Origin: Mesorhizobium sp. B2-7-1 | Lineage (GTDB): Bacteria > Pseudomonadota > Alphaproteobacteria > Rhizobiales > Rhizobiaceae | Assembly (NCBI RefSeq): GCF_006440735.1 | Contig: NZ_VFUA01000004.1 | Span: 62,001 to 126,000 of the forward strand | DNA: 64,000 bases | Direction: 5' to 3' | In this document: positions 55,387-64,000 of the stretch, piece after piece | Layout of the letters: every line of letters starts with the position of its first letter | How positions within the stretch are numbered: position 1 is the stretch's first letter | Position numbers and translations under genes: made by a program | The notes under the pieces: generated by a model | Told to the model about the DNA's origin: nothing | The model's database searches: none | What the model saw: only the letters and a program-made list of their open reading frames with translations

Positions 55387-57359
55387 CAGAGCATCATCCA
55401 GGTGACGAGAGCGGCCACGCCGATCAGCATGGCGAAGGCATAGTGGTAGAGATAGCCGGTCTGCAGCTTGACGACCCGGTTGGTGACGTCGACGACGCGC
55501 GCGGAGATGCCGTCGGGGCCGAGGCCGTCGATGATCATGCCGTCACCGGTCTTCCATAGGAACCGGCCGAGGCGCTTGGCCGGTTGCACGAACAGGAAGT
55601 CGTAGAGCTCGTCGAAATACCACTTGTTGAGCAGGAAGGCGTAGAGGCCGCGATGCTGCGCCGCCAGTTCCTTCGGCATCTCCGGCTTGCGGATATAGAA
55701 CTGCCAGGCGACCAGCAAGCCGATCACCATGGCGACGAACGGCGCCAGTTCCACCCACAGCGGCAGCTCGTGGATCTCGTGCAGGATGTGGTTGTCCGGC
55801 AGCGTGAACAGCGACGCCTTCCAGAATTCGGCATAGCCCTCGCCGATGAAGGCGCCGTGGAAGATGACGCCCGCAAACAGCGCGCCTGCCGCCAGCACAT
55901 AGAGCGGCCCCAGCATCACCGGCGGCGATTCATGGACGTGGTGCATGACCTCGTGGCTGGCGCGCGGCTCGCCGTGGAAGGTCATGAAGATCAGCCGCCA
56001 GGAATAGAAGCTGGTGAACCCCGCGGCGACGACGAGAAGCACGAAGGCAAGGCCGGCGACCGCGTTGTGGCTGGCAAACGACGTCGAGATGATGGCGTCC
56101 TTGGAGAAGAAGCCGGCGGTGCCGATCACCGTTGCCGGGATGCCCACGCCGGTCAGCGCCAGCGTGCCGACGATCATCATCCAATATGTGGTTGGGATCA
56201 GCTTGCGAAGGCCGCCCATCTTGCGCATGTCCTGCTCGTCGGACACGGCATGGATGACCGAGCCTGAGCCCAGGAACAGCAGCGCCTTGAAGAAGGCATG
56301 CGTGAAAAGGTGGAAGATCGCCGCGCCATAGGCGCCGACGCCGAGCGCCACGAACATGTAGCCGAGCTGCGAGCAGGTCGAATAGGCGATGACGCGCTTG
56401 ATGTCGTTCTGGACGAGGCCGACGGTCGCCGCGAAGAAGGCGGTGAAGGCGCCGATGAAGGTGACGACGGTCAGCGCAGAATGCGACAGCTCGAACAGCG
56501 GCGACAGCCGCGCCAGCATGAACACGCCGGCGGTCACCATGGTCGCCGCATGGATGAGCGCGGAGACCGGCGTCGGGCCTTCCATGGCGTCCGGCAGCCA
56601 GGTGTGCAGCGGCACCTGCGCCGACTTGCCCATGGCGCCCATGAAGAGCAGCAGGCAGACCACCGTCAGCGCCGACTGCTTGTCGAGCGCATGGCCGAGG
56701 AAAGTGAGCACGGCGGCACCGGCGGGCGCGCCTTCGGCCGGCAGGAACGATGCGGCATTGGCGAAGATGGTGCTCAGATTGACCGAGCCGAACAGCACGA
56801 ATACGCCGAAGATGCCGAGCGCGAAGCCGAAGTCGCCGACGCGGTTGACGACGAAAGCCTTGATGGCCGCGGCATTGGCAGACGGCTTCTTGTACCAGAA
56901 GCCGATCAAGAGGTAGGAGGCGAGACCGACGCCTTCCCAGCCGAAGAACATCTGGATGAGATTGTCGGCGGTCACCAGCATCAGCATCGCGAAGGTGAAC
57001 AGCGACAGATAGGCAAAGAAGCGCGGCCGGTTCGGATCGTGGTGCATGTAGCCGATCGAATAGATGTGAACCAGCGCCGACACGGTGTTGACGACGATCA
57101 GCATCACCACCGTCAGCGTGTCGATCCTCAGCGCCCAGGAGGCGTCGACGCCGCCTGACTGGATCCAGCGCAGCACCGGCACGGTGAACACTTCGCCATG
57201 GCTGAACCCGACGCTGAAGAAGGCGATCCACGACAGCACCGCCGCGATCACCAGGAAGCCGGAGGTGATGTATTCGGAAGCCTTGGCGCCAAGCGAGTTG
57301 CCGAACAGGCCGACAATCAGGAAGCCAAGCAGCGGAAGGAAGACGATAGCCTGATACAT
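55386..57359 (-). CDS. nuoL: NADH-quinone oxidoreductase subunit L
   Basis: 657 aa, starting [20 protein letters not shown]; the further upstream TTG overlaps nuoK and is less likely. [25 protein letters not shown] is the conserved core; the long lateral helix end is present. Proton channel at the far end of complex I. Confidence 0.93.
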   Translation of the reverse strand: MYQAIVFLPLLGFLIVGLFGNSLGAKASEYITSGFLVIAAVLSWIAFFSVGFSHGEVFTVPVLRWIQSGGVDASWALRIDTLTVVMLIVVNTVSALVHIYSIGYMHHDPNRPRFFAYLSLFTFAMLMLVTADNLIQMFFGWEGVGLASYLLIGFWYKKPSANAAAIKAFVVNRVGDFGFALGIFGVFVLFGSVNLSTIFANAASFLPAEGAPAGAAVLTFLGHALDKQSALTVVCLLLFMGAMGKSAQVPLHTWLPDAMEGPTPVSALIHAATMVTAGVFMLARLSPLFELSHSALTVVTFIGAFTAFFAATVGLVQNDIKRVIAYSTCSQLGYMFVALGVGAYGAAIFHLFTHAFFKALLFLGSGSVIHAVSDEQDMRKMGGLRKLIPTTYWMMIVGTLALTGVGIPATVIGTAGFFSKDAIISTSFASHNAVAGLAFVLLVVAAGFTSFYSWRLIFMTFHGEPRASHEVMHHVHESPPVMLGPLYVLAAGALFAGVIFHGAFIGEGYAEFWKASLFTLPDNHILHEIHELPLWVELAPFVAMVIGLLVAWQFYIRKPEMPKELAAQHRGLYAFLLNKWYFDELYDFLFVQPAKRLGRFLWKTGDGMIIDGLGPDGISARVVDVTNRVVKLQTGYLYHYAFAMLIGVAALVTWMML

Positions 57360-57370
57360 GGTGGTTCCCG

Positions 57371-57679
57371 TCAACCCTTCATCGCGCTCACGTCTTCGAC
57401 CGCGATCGAGCCGCGGTTGCGGAAGAAGACGACAAGAATGGCAAGACCGATCGCGGCCTCGGCGGCTGCGACCGTCAGCACGAACAGGGCGAAGACCTGT
57501 CCGACGAGGTCATGCAGCGCCGCCGAGAACGCGACGAAGTTGATGTTGACCGCGAGCAGGATGAGCTCGATCGACATCAGGATGACGATGATGTTGCGGC
57601 GGTTCAGGAAGATGCCGAACACGCCGAGCGTGAACAGGATCGCCGATACGGTCAGGTAATGTGCAATGCCGACGACCAT
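57371..57679 (-). CDS. nuoK: NADH-quinone oxidoreductase subunit K
   Basis: 102 aa, three helices, with conserved glutamates in [18 protein letters not shown] and [14 protein letters not shown]. One base between it and nuoJ. Confidence 0.93.
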   Translation of the reverse strand: MVVGIAHYLTVSAILFTLGVFGIFLNRRNIIVILMSIELILLAVNINFVAFSAALHDLVGQVFALFVLTVAAAEAAIGLAILVVFFRNRGSIAVEDVSAMKG

Positions 57680-57680
57680 C

Positions 57681-58301
57681 TCAGATGCCCTCGCCCGATT
57701 TGACCTTGCGGATTTCCATGCCCGTCGCCGGGGTGCGGCCGACCTGCGCGGCGATCGACTGCCGCTTGACGCCTTCCTTGTGGCGCAGCGTCAGCACGAT
57801 GGCGCCGATCATGGCGACCAGCAGCACCAGGCCGGAAATCTGGAAGTAATAGAGGTAGTCCGTATAGAGGATGTCGCCGAGCGCCGCCGTGTTGGAGCGG
57901 GTGGCGAGATCCGGCGTCGCCTTGGCGACCGTCGAGGCAAGCTGCGGCGCGAACGTGTAGCCGCCGAGCACGATGATCAGTTCCGCCGCCAGGATCAGCC
58001 CGACCAGCGCGCCGATCGGCGCGTATTGCAGCGCGCCCTGTTTCATCTCGGCGAAGTCGACGTCGAGCATCATGACGACGAACAGGAACAGCACCATCAC
58101 CGCGCCGACATAGACGACCAGCAGGATCATCGCCAGGAACTCGGCGCCAGTCAGCATGAACAGGCCGGCGGCGTTGAAGAAGGTGAGGATCAGGAACAGC
58201 ACGGAATGCACCGGGTTGCGCGACGAAATGACCATGAAGGCCGACGCCACCGCGATAAAGGCGAAGAGGTAGAAAAAGGCCGCCTCTAGTCCACTCAGCA
58301 T
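57681..58301 (-). CDS. nuoJ: NADH-quinone oxidoreductase subunit J
   Basis: 206 aa with about five helices; [51 protein letters not shown] is the family core, described here by its first part. Usual length. A 128-base gap separates it from nuoI, the largest gap in this operon. Confidence 0.92.
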   Translation of the reverse strand: MLSGLEAAFFYLFAFIAVASAFMVISSRNPVHSVLFLILTFFNAAGLFMLTGAEFLAMILLVVYVGAVMVLFLFVVMMLDVDFAEMKQGALQYAPIGALVGLILAAELIIVLGGYTFAPQLASTVAKATPDLATRSNTAALGDILYTDYLYYFQISGLVLLVAMIGAIVLTLRHKEGVKRQSIAAQVGRTPATGMEIRKVKSGEGI

Positions 58302-58429
58302 GGGTTCCCCCGGGTTCCTGTCGGGTCGGACCTATCGTCCGTTCCGTACTCTCTGGCTTCGTTCCGCCTCCGGTGCCGAAGCCGCGTTGTCCTTAGACGA
58401 GGCCCCTCGCCCCGTCCATGCGTCAAATG

Positions 58430-58921
58430 TCAGCGATAGGGCGAGTCCAGCGCGATGTTGCGCGCCAGCTCCCGCTCCCAGCGATCGCCGTTCGCGAGCA
58501 GCTTGTCCTTGTTGTAGTAGAGCTCCTCGCGCGTCTCGGTCGCGAATTCGAAATTCGGCCCTTCGACGATGGCGTCCACCGGGCAGGCTTCCTGGCAGAA
58601 GCCGCAATAGATGCACTTCACCATGTCGATGTCGTAGCGCACCGTGCGGCGCGTGCCGTCGTTGCGGCGCGGGCCGGCCTCGATGGTGATGGCCTGCGCC
58701 GGGCAGATCGCCTCGCAGAGCTTGCAGGCGATGCAGCGTTCCTCGCCGTTCGGGTAACGGCGCAGCGCATGCTCGCCGCGGAAGCGCGGGCTGGTCGGCC
58801 CCTTCTCATGCGGATAGTTGATCGTTTCCTTCGGCGCGAAGAACTGGCGCATCGAAAGGAAGAAGGCGCTGACGAAATCCTTCAGCAGCAGCGACTTTGC
58901 GGCCTGGGCCAGAGCGGACAT
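58430..58921 (-). CDS. nuoI: NADH-quinone oxidoreductase subunit I
   Basis: 163 aa. Two [4Fe-4S] motifs: Cys63, 66, 69, 73 ([12 protein letters not shown]) and Cys103, 106, 109, 113 ([12 protein letters not shown]). Electron wire to ubiquinone in the hydrophilic arm. The start overlaps the nuoH stop by one base (TGATG). Confidence 0.94.
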   Translation of the reverse strand: MSALAQAAKSLLLKDFVSAFFLSMRQFFAPKETINYPHEKGPTSPRFRGEHALRRYPNGEERCIACKLCEAICPAQAITIEAGPRRNDGTRRTVRYDIDMVKCIYCGFCQEACPVDAIVEGPNFEFATETREELYYNKDKLLANGDRWERELARNIALDSPYR

Positions 58922-59964
58922 CACGCAAACCCCGTGATCTTGAGGAAGGCCGCGGTGGCCACGACCATGAACAGCGAGATCGGCAGGAACACTTTCCAGC
59001 CCAGCCGCATCAGCTGGTCGTAGCGATAGCGCGGCACAAAAGCCTTCACCATCGAGAACATGAAGAACATCAGGCAGATCTTCAGCACGAACCAGATCAC
59101 GCCTGGTACCCAGGTGAAGGGCGCGAAGTTGAACGGTGGCAGCCAGCCGCCGAGGAACAGGATGGTCGCCAGCGCGCACATCAGGACGACGGCGACATAC
59201 TCGCCGAGGAAGAAGAGCAGGAACGGCGTCGACGAATATTCAACCATATGGCCGGCGACGAGTTCCGATTCCGCTTCGACCAGGTCGAAAGGCGGGCGGT
59301 TCGTCTCGGCAAGAGCCGAGATGAAGAACACCACGAACATCGGCAGCAGCGACAGCCAGTGCCAGTCGAGGAAGGTGTTGGGCAGGCCGAGCTTGGTGCC
59401 GAGACCGTCCTGCTGCGACATGACGATGTCGGAGAGGTTGAGCGAGCCGACGCAGAGCAGCACGGTGACGATGACGAAGCCAATCGAGACTTCGTAGGAC
59501 ACCATCTGCGCGGCCGAGCGCAGCGCGCCCAGGAACGGGTATTTCGAATTGGACGCCCAGCCGCCCATGATCACGCCATAGACCTCGAGCGAGGAGATGG
59601 CGAAGACATAGAGGATGCCGACATTGATGTTGGCGATCGCCCATCCTTCGTTGACCGGAATGACCGCCCAGGCCGAGATCGCCAGCACCGCCGACACCAG
59701 CGGCGCCAGGAGGAACACGCCCTTGTTGGCGCCCGACGGGATCACCGGCTCCTTGAAGACGAATTTCAGGAGGTCGGCGAAGGCCTGCAGCGTTCCCCAC
59801 GGACCGACGACGTTCGGGCCACGACGCAATTGCACCGCCGCCCAGATCTTGCGGTCGGCATAGAGCAGGTAGGCGACGCCGATCAGAAGCACGACGATCA
59901 GCACGACCGACTTCAACAGGATCAGCAGCGCCGGCAGCACGTAGAAGGAGAAGAAGGTTTCCAT
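58921..59964 (-). CDS. nuoH: NADH-quinone oxidoreductase subunit H
   Basis: 347 aa, eight or so helices; [26 protein letters not shown] and [20 protein letters not shown] are family-defining. Builds the quinone cavity of complex I. Two bases after nuoG. Confidence 0.94.
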   Translation of the reverse strand: METFFSFYVLPALLILLKSVVLIVVLLIGVAYLLYADRKIWAAVQLRRGPNVVGPWGTLQAFADLLKFVFKEPVIPSGANKGVFLLAPLVSAVLAISAWAVIPVNEGWAIANINVGILYVFAISSLEVYGVIMGGWASNSKYPFLGALRSAAQMVSYEVSIGFVIVTVLLCVGSLNLSDIVMSQQDGLGTKLGLPNTFLDWHWLSLLPMFVVFFISALAETNRPPFDLVEAESELVAGHMVEYSSTPFLLFFLGEYVAVVLMCALATILFLGGWLPPFNFAPFTWVPGVIWFVLKICLMFFMFSMVKAFVPRYRYDQLMRLGWKVFLPISLFMVVATAAFLKITGFA

Positions 59965-59966
59965 GC

Positions 59967-62048
59967 TTATTCCGCCGCCTGCTTGAAGCCGCTCTTGGCC
60001 AGCGCCGAGCATTCGGCCATTACGGCCGATGCCCGCGCGATCGGGTTGGTGAGATAGAAATCCTTCACCGGCGAGGTGAAGGTGCCCTTGTTCAACCGGC
60101 CGCCGAGCTTCGCCGCCTTGGCGATGTCGTCGCCGCTGCCGGCCTGCACCTGGTCGATGCGGGCGAGATGCGGGAACTCGCCATAGAGCTTGGCGCGCAG
60201 CTGAACCAGCGAATCGAACGGCAGCTTCTTGCCGAGCACGTCGGAGAGCGCCCGCAGGATCGCCCAGTCCTCGCGTGCCTCGCCCGGGGCGAAACCGGCG
60301 CGATTGGTCTGCTGAACGCGGCCTTCCGTGTTGACATAGGTGCCGGACTTCTCGGTGTAGGCGGCGGCCGGCAGGATGACATTGGCGCGGTGCGCGCCGG
60401 CATCGCCATGCGTGCCGATATAGACGACGAACGCGCCGCCGGTCTTGGCCATGTCGATTTCGTCGGCGCCGAGCAAGAACAGCACATCGGTGTCGCCCAG
60501 CATGCCGGCGACGTCCTTGCCGCCCTCGCCCGGCACGAAACCGACATCGAGGCCGCCGACCCTGGCGGCTGCGTTGTGCAGCACCGCAAAGCCGTTCCAT
60601 TCGGCGGTGACCGCGTTGACGGCGGCCGCGAGCTTCGCCGCCTGGCCGAGCACCGCCGCGCCGTCCGTGCGCGCCAGCGCACCCTGGCCGACGATGATCA
60701 GCGGATGCGTGGCCTTGCTCAGCACCTCGAAGAACTTGCCATTGCCGTCGGCAAGGTCTTTCAGGGATTCCGGACCGGCTCCGATGAGGTCGTAGTCATA
60801 GCGGGTGTCGCCGATCTCGCCGATGACGCCGACCGGCAGGTTGCCGACGCGCCAGCGCTTGCGGATGCGAGCGTTGAGCACAGAAGCCTCGAAGCGCGGA
60901 TTGGCGCCGACGATCAGCACCGCGTCGGCCTGCTCGATGCCTTCGATGGTCGGGTTGAAGATGTAGCTGGCGCGGCCGAGCGACGGATCGAGCGCGGCGC
61001 CGTCCTGACGGCAGTCGATGTTCTTGGAGCCGAGCGCCGCCATCAAAAGCTTCAGCGCGTAGATTTCCTCGACAGCGGCGAGGTCGCCGGCGATCGCGCC
61101 GATCCGCTCGGGCGCTGCCTTGCCTACCTCGTCCTTGATGGCGGCGAAGGCTTCCGCCCAGCTTGCCGGTGCCAGCTTGCCGTTCTTGCGCACATAGGGG
61201 CGGTCGAGGCGCTGCGTGCGCAGGCCGTCCCAGATGAAGCGGGTCTTGTCGGAGATCCACTCCTCGTTCACCTGTTCGTTGACGCGCGGCAGGATGCGCA
61301 TCACTTCGCGACCCCTGGAGTCGACGCGGATCGCCGAGCCGACGGCATCCATGACGTCGATCGATTCCGTCTTGGTCAGTTCCCACGGCCGCGCCTGGAA
61401 GGCGAACGGCTTGGAGGTCAGCGCGCCGACCGGGCACAGATCGATGACATTGCCCTGCAGCTCCGACGTCATCGCCTGTTCGAGATAGGTGGTGATCTCG
61501 GCATCCTCGCCGCGGCCGATCAGGCCGAGCTCGGAGATGCCGGCAACCTCGGTGGTGAAGCGGACGCAGCGCGTGCAATGGATGCAGCGGTTCATCACCG
61601 TCTTGACCAGCGGGCCGATATACTTGTCTTCGACCGCGCGCTTGTTCTCGTGATAGCGCGAGGAATCGACGCCGAAGGCCATCGCCTGGTCCTGCAGGTC
61701 GCATTCACCGCCCTGGTCGCAGATCGGGCAATCGAGCGGATGGTTGATCAGCAGGAATTCCATCACGCCTTCGCGGGCCTTCTTGACCATCGGCGTGTTG
61801 GTGAAGATTTCCGGCGGCTCGCCATTCGGGCCTGGACGCAGGTCGCGCACACCCATGGCGCAGGACGCCTGCGGCTTGGGCGGGCCGCCCTTCACCTCGA
61901 TCAGGCACATGCGGCAATTGCCGGCGATGGACAGCCGTTCGTGGAAGCAGAAGCGCGGCACTTCCGCGCCGGCGTCCTCGGCCGCCTGCAGCAGCGTGTA
62001 ATGGTCGGGTACCGTGATCTCTTTCCCGTCGACCTTTAGCTTTGCCAT
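59967..62048 (-). CDS. nuoG: NADH-quinone oxidoreductase subunit G
   Basis: 693 aa. N-terminal [2Fe-2S] part with [19 protein letters not shown], then a His/Cys [4Fe-4S] motif and [10 protein letters not shown], then the molybdopterin-type domain without cofactor. Start [15 protein letters not shown] at 62048. 74 bases separate it from the upstream helix-hairpin-helix gene. Confidence 0.93.
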   Translation of the reverse strand: MAKLKVDGKEITVPDHYTLLQAAEDAGAEVPRFCFHERLSIAGNCRMCLIEVKGGPPKPQASCAMGVRDLRPGPNGEPPEIFTNTPMVKKAREGVMEFLLINHPLDCPICDQGGECDLQDQAMAFGVDSSRYHENKRAVEDKYIGPLVKTVMNRCIHCTRCVRFTTEVAGISELGLIGRGEDAEITTYLEQAMTSELQGNVIDLCPVGALTSKPFAFQARPWELTKTESIDVMDAVGSAIRVDSRGREVMRILPRVNEQVNEEWISDKTRFIWDGLRTQRLDRPYVRKNGKLAPASWAEAFAAIKDEVGKAAPERIGAIAGDLAAVEEIYALKLLMAALGSKNIDCRQDGAALDPSLGRASYIFNPTIEGIEQADAVLIVGANPRFEASVLNARIRKRWRVGNLPVGVIGEIGDTRYDYDLIGAGPESLKDLADGNGKFFEVLSKATHPLIIVGQGALARTDGAAVLGQAAKLAAAVNAVTAEWNGFAVLHNAAARVGGLDVGFVPGEGGKDVAGMLGDTDVLFLLGADEIDMAKTGGAFVVYIGTHGDAGAHRANVILPAAAYTEKSGTYVNTEGRVQQTNRAGFAPGEAREDWAILRALSDVLGKKLPFDSLVQLRAKLYGEFPHLARIDQVQAGSGDDIAKAAKLGGRLNKGTFTSPVKDFYLTNPIARASAVMAECSALAKSGFKQAAE

Positions 62049-62122
62049 TCGCCTCAAACCCCTGCGGATGTTCCGCAATCTCTATCTGCCGGGCACGGCT
62101 GAGCCGCGCCCGGCATTTCAAT

Positions 62123-62806
62123 TCACTTCTTCGCGGCGAGCGCCGCCGCCTGCCCAGTCCAGTCGTCGCGGCCGATGCGGCCGGCGAGCGACAGGTAATC
62201 TTCCACCCAGGCGACCTCTTCCGACGTCCACGCGGCGATCTGGCCATAGGTCCAGATGCCGAGACCGTTGAGCACCTTCTCCAGCTTCGGCCCGATGCCC
62301 GAAATCGCCTTCAGGTCCGACGGCTTCGCCGGCTTGTCGAGCGTCTTCGGTTGCCTGAAATCCTCGGGCATCAGCCCGGTCGCGGCCGGCTGGGCGACAA
62401 TATCGGCCCCGGTCGCGTCGAGCGCCTTCTCGGTCGCGTTCGCCGCGATGTCGGTCACGCCCCTGGCGAAGGTCTGCGCCCTGGCGATCAGCCTCTCGGT
62501 CGCCTTGCGCGCCTTGGACGCGTTGGCGGCCGCCTCGTTCTGCGCCTCGAGGTCGTCGAGGAAAGGCTGGAACATGCGCTGCGAGGCTTCCAGCGCGCCG
62601 GTGAAGGCGCCCATCCACATGCCGACGGCATGGTTGGCAAAACCGATGCTTAGTGCCGACATCGCCGCGGCGCCCGCGACCGGATGCGCCAGAAGGTTGA
62701 CGGCGCTGGCCATCTCCTTCGGCATCATCTTGGTCAGGTCCTGGTTCATCTTCTCGAGTTGGTCCAAATCAGGCATGAACGGGTAGGGTATCGAATACGG
62801 CGCCAT
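62123..62806 (-). CDS. Helix-hairpin-helix protein inserted in the nuo operon
   Basis: 227 aa, ATG after AGGAG. Residues 1-130 are helical and amphipathic with phasin-like character (DLDQLEKMNQDLTKMMPKEM, MFQPFLDDLEAQNEAAANA). The C-terminus (165-205) has a helix-hairpin-helix, LKAISGIGPKLEKVLNGLGI, like the one fused to NuoE in alphaproteobacteria and often mislabelled as a 5' nuclease. It lies exactly between nuoF and nuoG, so a role in complex I assembly is plausible; function unproven. Confidence 0.72.
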   Translation of the reverse strand: MAPYSIPYPFMPDLDQLEKMNQDLTKMMPKEMASAVNLLAHPVAGAAAMSALSIGFANHAVGMWMGAFTGALEASQRMFQPFLDDLEAQNEAAANASKARKATERLIARAQTFARGVTDIAANATEKALDATGADIVAQPAATGLMPEDFRQPKTLDKPAKPSDLKAISGIGPKLEKVLNGLGIWTYGQIAAWTSEEVAWVEDYLSLAGRIGRDDWTGQAAALAAKK

Positions 62807-62881
62807 AGAGATCTCCTGGTCGTTTCTTCGTATGCCCCGCCCCTGCTGTCAGTCTTCGGGCCAAGCCCGTATTTCAAAGTC

Positions 62882-64000
62882 CTATTCCGCCGCCACCATC
62901 ACCGGCTCGACGCGGTGCGCGTTGCGCGAAAACTCGTCGATGCGGCGTTCCACCTCGCCGCGGAAATGCCGCATCAGGCCCTGGATCGGCCAGGCCGCCG
63001 CGTCGCCCAGCGCGCAGATCGTGTGCCCCTCGACCTGCTTGGTGACGTCGAGCAGCATGTCGATCTCGCGCTTCTGCGCCTCGCCGCGCACCAGACGCTC
63101 CATCACCCGCCACATCCAGCCGGTGCCTTCGCGGCACGGCGTGCACTGGCCGCAGCTCTCATGCTTATAGAAATAGGAGAGCCTGGCGATCGCCTTTACG
63201 ATATCCGTCGACTTGTCCATGACGATGACAGCCGCGGTGCCGAGGCCGGATTTGAGATCGCGCAGCGCGTCGAAATCCATCGGCGCGTCCATGATCTGCT
63301 CGGCCGGCACCAGCGGCACCGAGGCGCCGCCCGGGATGACCGCGAGCAGATTGTCCCAGCCGCCACGGATGCCGCCGCAATGCTCCTCGATCAGTTCGCG
63401 GAACGGGATCGACATCGCCTCTTCGAAGGTGCACGGATTGTTGACGTGGCCGGACACGCAAAACAGCTTGGTGCCGGCATTGTTCGGCCGGCCGAAGGAC
63501 GAGAACCAGGCGGCACCCCGCCGCAGGATGGTTGGCGCCACCGCGATCGACTCGACATTGTTGACCGTCGTCGGGCAGCCATAGAGGCCGACATTGGCCG
63601 GGAATGGCGGCTTCAGCCTGGGCTGGCCCTTCTTGCCTTCCAGGCTTTCGAGCAGCGCGGTCTCCTCGCCGCAGATATAGGCGCCGGCGCCATGATGCAT
63701 GTAGACGTCGAAGTCGTAGCCCGACGTGTTGTTCTTGCCGATAAGCTTGGCCGCATAAGCCTCGTCGATGGCGCGCTGCAGCGCCTCGCGCTCGCGGATG
63801 AACTCGCCGCGCACATAGATGTAAGCGGCGATCGCGCCCATGGCGAAGCCGGCGACCAGCGCGCCCTCGACCAGCGTGTGCGGATCATTGCGCAGGATGT
63901 CGCGATCCTTGCAGGTACCCGGCTCGGATTCGTCGGCATTGATGACCAGATAGCTCGGCCGGCCGTCGCTCTGCTTGGGCATGAACGACCATTTCAGGCC
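62882..64000 (-). CDS. nuoF: NADH-quinone oxidoreductase subunit F (5' end outside window)
   Basis: The last 372 codons are present; the reading frame is open to the window edge, so the true start is beyond 64000. [18 protein letters not shown] (FMN/NADH site) and the [4Fe-4S] motif [12 protein letters not shown] are visible. Binds NADH and FMN at the tip of complex I. Confidence 0.94.
   Translation of the reverse strand, partial: GLKWSFMPKQSDGRPSYLVINADESEPGTCKDRDILRNDPHTLVEGALVAGFAMGAIAAYIYVRGEFIREREALQRAIDEAYAAKLIGKNNTSGYDFDVYMHHGAGAYICGEETALLESLEGKKGQPRLKPPFPANVGLYGCPTTVNNVESIAVAPTILRRGAAWFSSFGRPNNAGTKLFCVSGHVNNPCTFEEAMSIPFRELIEEHCGGIRGGWDNLLAVIPGGASVPLVPAEQIMDAPMDFDALRDLKSGLGTAAVIVMDKSTDIVKAIARLSYFYKHESCGQCTPCREGTGWMWRVMERLVRGEAQKREIDMLLDVTKQVEGHTICALGDAAAWPIQGLMRHFRGEVERRIDEFSRNAHRVEPVMVAAE

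Noticed and set aside
58302..58429. 128-base gap between nuoJ and nuoI
   Set aside because: No open frame with a ribosome site, no hairpin of note and no repeat; left as plain spacer.

Overview
The window looks like a chromosomal segment of an alphaproteobacterium of the order Hyphomicrobiales (Rhizobiales), most likely Mesorhizobium or a close relative. The reasons are high GC, a nuo operon followed by birA, rnj, mce, a DUF1467 gene, proS and lolC/lolD, short (about 440 aa) alphaproteobacterial-type ProRS, MucR-free but repeat-rich intergenic DNA with rhizobial-style palindromes, and a GTTC-N7-GTTC type SOS box. No phage, transposase, CRISPR array or rRNA is seen.

Left part (1-34 kb) is accessory metabolism. 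It opens with the end of a cupin-type regulator and a four-gene, translationally coupled operon (198-7172) of two DMGDH/sarcosine-dehydrogenase-like flavoproteins, a homocysteine S-methyltransferase and an aminotransferase, all suited to demethylating N-methyl (or S-methyl) compounds. A ParD/ParE-like pair whose toxin is frameshifted follows. A seven-gene minus-strand operon (14405 to 7820) encodes an ABC importer, a CodA-like deaminase, an FAD-linked oxidase and two flavodoxin-fold quinone reductases; divergent to it are a RidA-like protein and a creatininase-family hydrolase. This set reads as uptake and breakdown of an unknown N-heterocycle. Next come a phosphatase and cobalamin genes (cobC, cobD, cobO, cobP), a ChaC protein, a Rieske oxygenase with a TetR regulator, a LIV-type ABC operon carrying two hydrolase-like genes, an MFS protein, a DUF1624 acyltransferase with a methyltransferase, a LiuR-like MerR regulator and mgtE.

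Middle part (33.9-41.8 kb) is a compact serine-cycle cluster: a LuxR-type regulator with a degenerate receiver, serine-glyoxylate aminotransferase, malyl-CoA lyase, both subunits of malate-CoA ligase, and PEP carboxylase. Together with the demethylases upstream and methylmalonyl-CoA epimerase downstream, it suggests the cell can assimilate C1/C2 units through glyoxylate.

Right part (42-64 kb) is core genome: tRNA-Leu(GAG), lipB, an unusual SRPBCC-M50 membrane protease fusion, a 28-codon membrane peptide under tandem SOS boxes, a small membrane protein, lolD, lolC, proS, a candidate small RNA, DUF1467, mce, rnj, birA and then the nuo operon read backwards from nuoN to nuoF, with a helix-hairpin-helix gene between nuoF and nuoG. 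The strongest candidates for something undescribed are the SOS-controlled micropeptide, the small RNA with its own promoter and terminator, the N-heterocycle catabolic operon, and the pseudo-receiver LuxR protein of the serine-cycle cluster.
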